Shown here in pieces: positions 60,228 through 64,000 of a stretch of 64,000 nt of DNA. The notes under the pieces are model-generated. The model was not told the origin of the DNA. It was given only the letters and a program-made list of their open reading frames with translations, and made no database searches. Source of the stretch: Planctellipticum variicoloris (GTDB lineage: Bacteria; Planctomycetota; Planctomycetia; Planctomycetales; Planctomycetaceae); contig NZ_CP130886.1 of assembly GCF_030622045.1 (NCBI RefSeq), positions 5,526,001-5,590,000 on the forward strand. The letters are read 5' to 3'. Position 1 is the stretch's first letter. Each line of letters begins with the position of its first letter. Made by a program: the position numbers and the translations under genes.

Positions 60228-61262
60228 TTACTTCGCAAGTCCTTTCAAAAACTCGCTGAACGAATCGGCATCTCGGCCGAAGTTCCAGGAGCCCGTGCCA
60301 TGCTCGGCGGTGTCGACGGGAGCGTCGTTGCCGTCGGACTTCGACAGGTCGAGCACGAACGGGTCGCCGCTGTGGCTGGCGATGACCAGGAGGTGCGGAG
60401 GCCAATCTTCAATCGGTTGCTGCTCGACGGGGTTGAAGGAGTACCCCTGCTGTGCCTCGATGAGTTCGCTCGCACCGAACAACTGCAAGTGATTGTAAAA
60501 CGTACGATTGGAGATTGTCACATTGATCGGCGAGAACCTCGTCAAGAAGTCGAGATAGATGTCGGGCAAGGTCCAGCGGGCCGTGATGCGTTGGATATCT
60601 TCCGGCGCTGCGGGCGATAGCCATGCCGTCGGATTCGCCGGGTCTTGATGCTGCTTCCGCTGTTCGGCCAGCTTCTTGTCGAAGCGGCTCACGACCTTTT
60701 CAAAGGGGGTCGTCGGTTTGTCGAGCGCGGGATGTCGAACTGGCTCGGAATAACCCTGGCCCTCGGGAAATCCGCCTTTCGCCCAGACGGCGATCTCGGC
60801 GATTCGCAGATCTTGCTCCTTCCAAAATCCTGGATCCGTGGGCAGGTTCCGATCGAAGGCCTGATTGCTGTGCGTTGCAAGGCATTTGATCGCCTTACCG
60901 CGATCTGCCAGAGAAAACGTTGCATCGGCAGCCAGCCTGGCCAGTTCCTCGTAAGCCCCCCGACCTGACGTCTTGATGAAGCCCAGGATACTCCAGTAGC
61001 GAATGCGTGGATCGGTCAGGCCCCGCTGAAAGACCTGGGAAAGGTCGCTGTCCGCTTCGCTGACGGCACGAGCCAGCGTCGAGCAGGCAGTTTCGCGCAT
61101 GTGTTCGACCGGCCCCTCCAGAGCATAGTCGGCCAGCATTTTCTTCGCCTGATCGTCGCCACTCTCGGCCGCCTTGGAAAGCTTGCTGATGATTGAATGG
61201 GCCACTCCGCCGTCCTTGGCGGAAAACAGCTTTGCTCTGAGATCTTCAACGCTCTTGGCCAC
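60228..61262 (-). CDS. HEAT-like + SUKH (SMI1/KNR4) protein
   Basis: 344 residues, soluble. The N-terminal ~150 residues are helical repeat-like (ACSTLARAVSEADSDLSQVF, GRGAYEELARLAADATF, DRGKAIKCLATHSNQ). The C-terminal half is a SUKH fold: ITARWTLPDIYLDFLTRFSP, TFYNHLQLFGASELIEAQQG, PHLLVIASHSGDPFVLDLS and FGRDADSFSEFLKGLAK. The GTG start (61262) is set by the conserved N-terminus and an AAAGGAA site. SUKH immunity proteins protect against polymorphic nuclease toxins; no toxin gene is seen here, so an orphan immunity or regulatory role is likely. Confidence 0.72.
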   Translation of the reverse strand: MAKSVEDLRAKLFSAKDGGVAHSIISKLSKAAESGDDQAKKMLADYALEGPVEHMRETACSTLARAVSEADSDLSQVFQRGLTDPRIRYWSILGFIKTSGRGAYEELARLAADATFSLADRGKAIKCLATHSNQAFDRNLPTDPGFWKEQDLRIAEIAVWAKGGFPEGQGYSEPVRHPALDKPTTPFEKVVSRFDKKLAEQRKQHQDPANPTAWLSPAAPEDIQRITARWTLPDIYLDFLTRFSPINVTISNRTFYNHLQLFGASELIEAQQGYSFNPVEQQPIEDWPPHLLVIASHSGDPFVLDLSKSDGNDAPVDTAEHGTGSWNFGRDADSFSEFLKGLAK

Positions 61263-61445
61263 GAACTCGTTCCTTTCAATTCGCTCTGCTCTGCGCCCGC
61301 CATGATTGAATCGAGTTCGTCAACGTACCCATTCGCCTTGCAAGATTCGCAGCAGCGTTCATTGCAGCCCCATTGCCACCAGTTTAGGCGCTGCTCGATC
61401 CGATGGCGCTTTCCAGGCCCGGAATCCGCGTGTCGGCAGGTGGAT

Positions 61446-61473
61446 AGGGCCGGTCGCGCCCGGCCGGATGGGC
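61446..61473 (+). repeat. tagggccggtcgcgcccggccggatggg repeat, copy 2
   Basis: Identical over 28 bp to 60128-60156 and in the same orientation. Lies between the SUKH gene and the first secreted paralogue. Confidence 0.85.
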
Positions 61474-61482
61474 CTTTGCGCC

Positions 61483-62388
61483 CTACCACACCAGCCGATT
61501 CCGCGGCGCGAGCGCATCCGCCGGTCGTTGCGATTGAATCTTCTGTTTCTCCGCCGGCAACGAGAGATTCCGAAGTCCCGCGGCTTCGAGGCGTTCGGTG
61601 GTGAGCAGCGGGAACACGGCTCCCGGCGGTGTGAATTGATCGGCGCGAAACCAAGTCGTAATCTGATTCCCCGACGCGTCCACAACTCGCAGGCCCCATG
61701 TCTTCCATGCCGGTCGTTCGATGACCCACCGTACTTCGCTGACCCATGCGGTTTCGTTTGACGGGATCGGTCCGGCACGCAGAATGATTTGCGCGGCGTC
61801 CTGCTTCATGACGGTCCAATCCCAGCGCTCTTCCCAGCGATCGGGAACTCCCGGCCCGCCCGGCCCGGTGAGCAGAACTACCGTATCGACGAATGAGTCA
61901 TAGATCGCGTTGTCGATTCCGTTCCACCCAATCGGACCACGGCGGAGGGGTCTTTCCCCTTGCGGGACCGGAAACGAGCGAAACTCGTCGCCGTCCAAAT
62001 TCACGTCCAGAACCTGGTTCGCACGTCGTGCGATCGCCGCCGAATCATCCACTGCAATTTTTGGGGCATGACCGGCATTTCCCGGAAAGGGAATTACCGA
62101 GATCTGGAGATCGCCTTTTCCATCCCAGTCGAGCCGGCAGAGCGACGCCTTCTCCGTCTTCAACACCAGATCCCTGCGCACGCGACGAAACGCCAGGCTT
62201 CCGGGCCGTCTGCCGCTCGTGAACTTCGCTTTCCACCGCTGGAGAATTTCCGCCACGCTCAGCTCGTGAGTCGGCTCAACATCCGGCGGATCGAGAACGG
62301 CTCTCGGCGGCGCGATCGGAGAATCAGCGCCCCGAACATGACACGAGAACAGAATCGCAGACAGCACAAATGCAATCCGAATCGGCAT
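61483..62388 (-). CDS. Secreted planctomycete protein, paralogue A
   Basis: 301 residues. A signal peptide (MPIRIAFVLSAILFSCHVRG) leads to a mature domain with EILQRWKAKFTSGRRPGSLA, FCRLDWDGKGDLQISVIPF-like strands and, near the end, TTWFRADQFTPPGAVFPL. The last residues IQSQRPADALAPRNRLVW are nearly the same as in the gene at 62495. It is an exported protein of unknown role. Its ribosome site AAGGAGTCAAAG also matches that of the paralogue, so the duplication includes regulatory sequence. ATG 62388 is the start. Confidence 0.7.
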   Translation of the reverse strand: MPIRIAFVLSAILFSCHVRGADSPIAPPRAVLDPPDVEPTHELSVAEILQRWKAKFTSGRRPGSLAFRRVRRDLVLKTEKASLCRLDWDGKGDLQISVIPFPGNAGHAPKIAVDDSAAIARRANQVLDVNLDGDEFRSFPVPQGERPLRRGPIGWNGIDNAIYDSFVDTVVLLTGPGGPGVPDRWEERWDWTVMKQDAAQIILRAGPIPSNETAWVSEVRWVIERPAWKTWGLRVVDASGNQITTWFRADQFTPPGAVFPLLTTERLEAAGLRNLSLPAEKQKIQSQRPADALAPRNRLVW

Positions 62389-62424
62389 CTTTGACTCCTT
62401 CCGTGGAACTCTGATTGAGTGCAT

Positions 62425-62510
62425 TCGAGCAGGGCAGGCTCCCGCCTGCCGCAATGTGCTCTCATCGCCACAAGCCGGCAGGCGGGAGCCTGCCCTACCA
62501 GACCAGCCGG
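62425..62510. repeat. gcaggcgggagcctgccctac inverted pair
   Basis: agggcaggctcccgcctgcc (62433) and ggcaggcgggagcctgccct (62479) are inverted, forming a very stable hairpin around a 25-base loop (near ctcatcgccacaagcc). Similar units are at 49519 and 57293. The distal arm overlaps the 3' end of paralogue B. Confidence 0.75.
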
Positions 62511-63409
62511 TTTCGCGGCACGAGCGCATCGGCCGGGCGTTGTGATTGAAGCTTTCGGGGTTTCCCAGGTATCGAATGGTTTCGAAAACCTGCCGCTTCC
62601 AGACGCTCGGGCGAAAGACCTGGATACTCTTCGATCCGTTGAATATCGCCATCGGTTCGATACCAGGTGGAGATTGTCTTTCGGTTGCGATCAAACACAC
62701 GCATGCCGCATGTCTGCCAGAACTGACGTGCGATGGCCCAGCGGATTTCGCTGAAGAGACGCTTTTCTGCTTTGTTACGAGGCTTCGCCTGCAGCATGAC
62801 GAGCGTCGAATTCTGCGACAAAACGGTCCATTCCCAGGAGTCGGTCCAATCGCCCGGAGTATCGGGCCAGCCAGGGCCAACCAGTTGCCGGGGCATCTCC
62901 CGGATCAGTAACGTCGCGTGCGGGAAACCGAGCCAGTTGAAAACGAAGTTCTGCCGCTGAAGAGCGGGCCAAGCCTCAAAACTGTCTCTCGCAAGATCCA
63001 CGACAATGAATTCGTTGCCAGACTGACCGAGCATCTTCGCGTCGTCGGCCACTCGAGTGTATCGAGCGTCGACGTGCGGGCGAAACGATCCGCGGGGCAC
63101 CAGGACGACTCCCCACGAGTTGACGCGAAACGGATTCACAACGAGCTGCCAGTTGCCGTTTCCATCCCAGAAGAATTCACATTGCGATTCCTTCGCAGTC
63201 CAAAAGATCTCGTCCTGTATCACCCGGTAAAACGTAAGGCGCCCGGGCCGGTCACAACCCCCGAATCCCGTCTTCCACCGTTCCAGAATCTCCACCAGTT
63301 CGAGCTGAGGCGGATTCTCGAACTGCAGCGCGGAGACAGGCCCGTCATGTGCCCGCGCATCGGTCGCCAGCGCGATGAGGCTCAGTACAAGAACGATTCG
63401 AATCGGCAC
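62495..63409 (-). CDS. Secreted planctomycete protein, paralogue B
   Basis: 304 residues. A signal peptide (MPIRIVLVLSLIALATDARA) starts at GTG 63409. The mature part has LVEILERWKTGFGGCDRPGR and SWEWTVLSQNSTLVML, ending LQSQRPADALVPRNRLVW. It is about one third identical to paralogue A by eye along the length, with the ends far more similar than the middle. The pair is a tandem duplication of an unknown exported family; the N-terminal RW and central DGNGxWQ motifs are conserved in both. Confidence 0.7.
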   Translation of the reverse strand: MPIRIVLVLSLIALATDARAHDGPVSALQFENPPQLELVEILERWKTGFGGCDRPGRLTFYRVIQDEIFWTAKESQCEFFWDGNGNWQLVVNPFRVNSWGVVLVPRGSFRPHVDARYTRVADDAKMLGQSGNEFIVVDLARDSFEAWPALQRQNFVFNWLGFPHATLLIREMPRQLVGPGWPDTPGDWTDSWEWTVLSQNSTLVMLQAKPRNKAEKRLFSEIRWAIARQFWQTCGMRVFDRNRKTISTWYRTDGDIQRIEEYPGLSPERLEAAGFRNHSIPGKPRKLQSQRPADALVPRNRLVW

Positions 63410-63598
63410 GTTTGACTCCCTTCCGTGGAATAGCGGTCACCAGCGTATTCTGCCGGAGACGGCTGTTCACTGGAAGGCGAGTTTCAGGTCAACCTGCATC
63501 TGCCGGGGCTTCGCGAAGACGCTCCAGCCGCCGGCCACCCCGTTTTTCCGTGTTCGTCGAAGACAAGGCAGCCGCATTTCGGCAGGCAAGAGCGTGCC
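63410..63598. other. Intergenic region, no gene
   Basis: 189 bp between two leftward genes. It ends in gcaggcaagagcgtgccctac, a degenerate member of the gcaggcgggagcctgcc family. No promoter was pinpointed. Confidence 0.3.
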
Positions 63599-64000
63599 CT
63601 ACTTCTTTGCCCGCTTCGCCTTCCACGCCGCGATGATCCCCTCCGGATCATCTTCGAACGCTTCCCGGCAGCCCGTGCAGCAGACGTAATAGGTCTGACC
63701 GGCGTGGGTCACCGCGATCGTGCCCCGGCCGCCGGTCACGATGCATTCCGGGCCGTTGCTGTCGACCGCCGCCAGCTTCGTTCCCTGCCGCTGGCAGCCG
63801 ATCTCGGCGACGCGGGCGTAGAACGACTGCGGGCCGTTCTTCTTCTCCAACAGCCAGATCACCCGGTTCTCGTTCTGTACGGACAGCGTGACGCGCTGCA
63901 GTTCCCCCTGCTCCGCGGGGGGAGACTCCAGCACAAGCTTCGTCTCTTTGGGATTCCACTGGCCGGTCAACCGGACGGGGGCGCCCTCTTTCGGCACGAC
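63599..64000 (-). CDS. YHS/TRASH-like protein, C-terminal part (cut by window edge)
   Basis: The frame is open through base 64000, so the start lies beyond the window; at least 133 residues are seen. The N-terminal visible part (GAPVRLTGQWNPKETKLVLE) is beta-rich. The C-terminal segment (HAGQTYYVCCTGCREAFEDD, then PEGIIAAWKAKRAKK) is a YHS/TRASH-like CC-x2-C zinc or copper-binding knuckle. These domains often occur in metal sensing or heavy-metal transport proteins. GTG 63997 could be read as an internal start but it is not needed. Confidence 0.6.
   Translation of the reverse strand, partial: VVPKEGAPVRLTGQWNPKETKLVLESPPAEQGELQRVTLSVQNENRVIWLLEKKNGPQSFYARVAEIGCQRQGTKLAAVDSNGPECIVTGGRGTIAVTHAGQTYYVCCTGCREAFEDDPEGIIAAWKAKRAKK

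Overview
The window is high-GC bacterial chromosome with the hallmarks of a planctomycete. It carries a DUF1559 prepilin-like protein, BlaI/M56 regulatory peptidase genes, a sulfatase-fold lipoprotein, PQQ-type beta-propeller and BNR-repeat secreted proteins, DUF4058, many lipoproteins, and intergenic DNA full of short dispersed palindromes. Genus cannot be fixed from the sequence. No rRNA, tRNA or CRISPR array was recognised.

Layout. 1-5.5 kb: end of glnS, a decayed 1.4 kb stretch with a truncated secreted-protein remnant, an ACT-domain protein, and a feoA-feoA-feoB ferrous iron operon behind a Fur-like 7-1-7 dyad. 5.7-9 kb: RES/Xre toxin-antitoxin pair in reversed gene order and a WGR + SUKH + duplicated ankyrin protein. 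9-15 kb: TPR-like membrane protein overlapping an RluA pseudouridine synthase, a GT4 glycosyltransferase, a zinc-ribbon membrane protein and pyrF. 15-22.9 kb: membrane proteins and a polysaccharide/glycolipid-type cluster (two GT-C-like membrane proteins, a polyprenyl-phosphate GT2, a SAM methyltransferase). 23-28 kb: a Tad/CpaC-like secretin, a lipoprotein and a TPR lipoprotein ending in two YHS-like modules, closed by a good terminator. 28-34.6 kb: a catalytically degenerate sulfatase-like lipoprotein, a VWA protein, a DUF1559 protein, a AAA ATPase and small zinc proteins. 35-41 kb: a lower-GC membrane KAP P-loop NTPase, a long BNR/sialidase-like secreted protein and a PemK/MazF toxin with its antitoxin. 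41-51 kb: ArgZ/AgrE-type arginine dihydrolase-ornithine cyclodeaminase, a DUF1016 nuclease, cupin + flavohaemoglobin, an FSR-type MFS transporter, an aspartoacylase-family deacylase, an enolase-superfamily enzyme and a PD-(D/E)XK-like protein. 51-57.3 kb: an ExeA-like ATPase with membrane partner, a BlaI/M56 pair with two tandem operators, and a PQQ-repeat lipoprotein. 57.4-64 kb: a MarR-pirin-DoxX run with a shared 15-bp operator candidate, DUF4058, a HEAT-like/SUKH protein, a tandem pair of secreted paralogues, and the C-terminal part of a YHS/TRASH-like protein cut by the window edge.

Functional themes are iron acquisition, nitric oxide and redox stress (Hmp, MarR/pirin/DoxX), envelope biogenesis (glycosyltransferases, secretin, ExeA-like ATPase, BlaI/M56), and scattered conflict modules (RES/Xre, PemK, two SUKH proteins, KAP NTPase, DUF1016). 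Intergenic regions are unusual: at least nine families of short palindromic or inverted repeats recur, several of them within the window itself. The best candidates for undescribed biology are the duplicated WGR/SUKH/ankyrin protein, the TPR-double-YHS lipoprotein in the secretin cluster, the inactive sulfatase-fold lipoprotein, the BlaI and MarR operator arrangements, and the KAP NTPase island.
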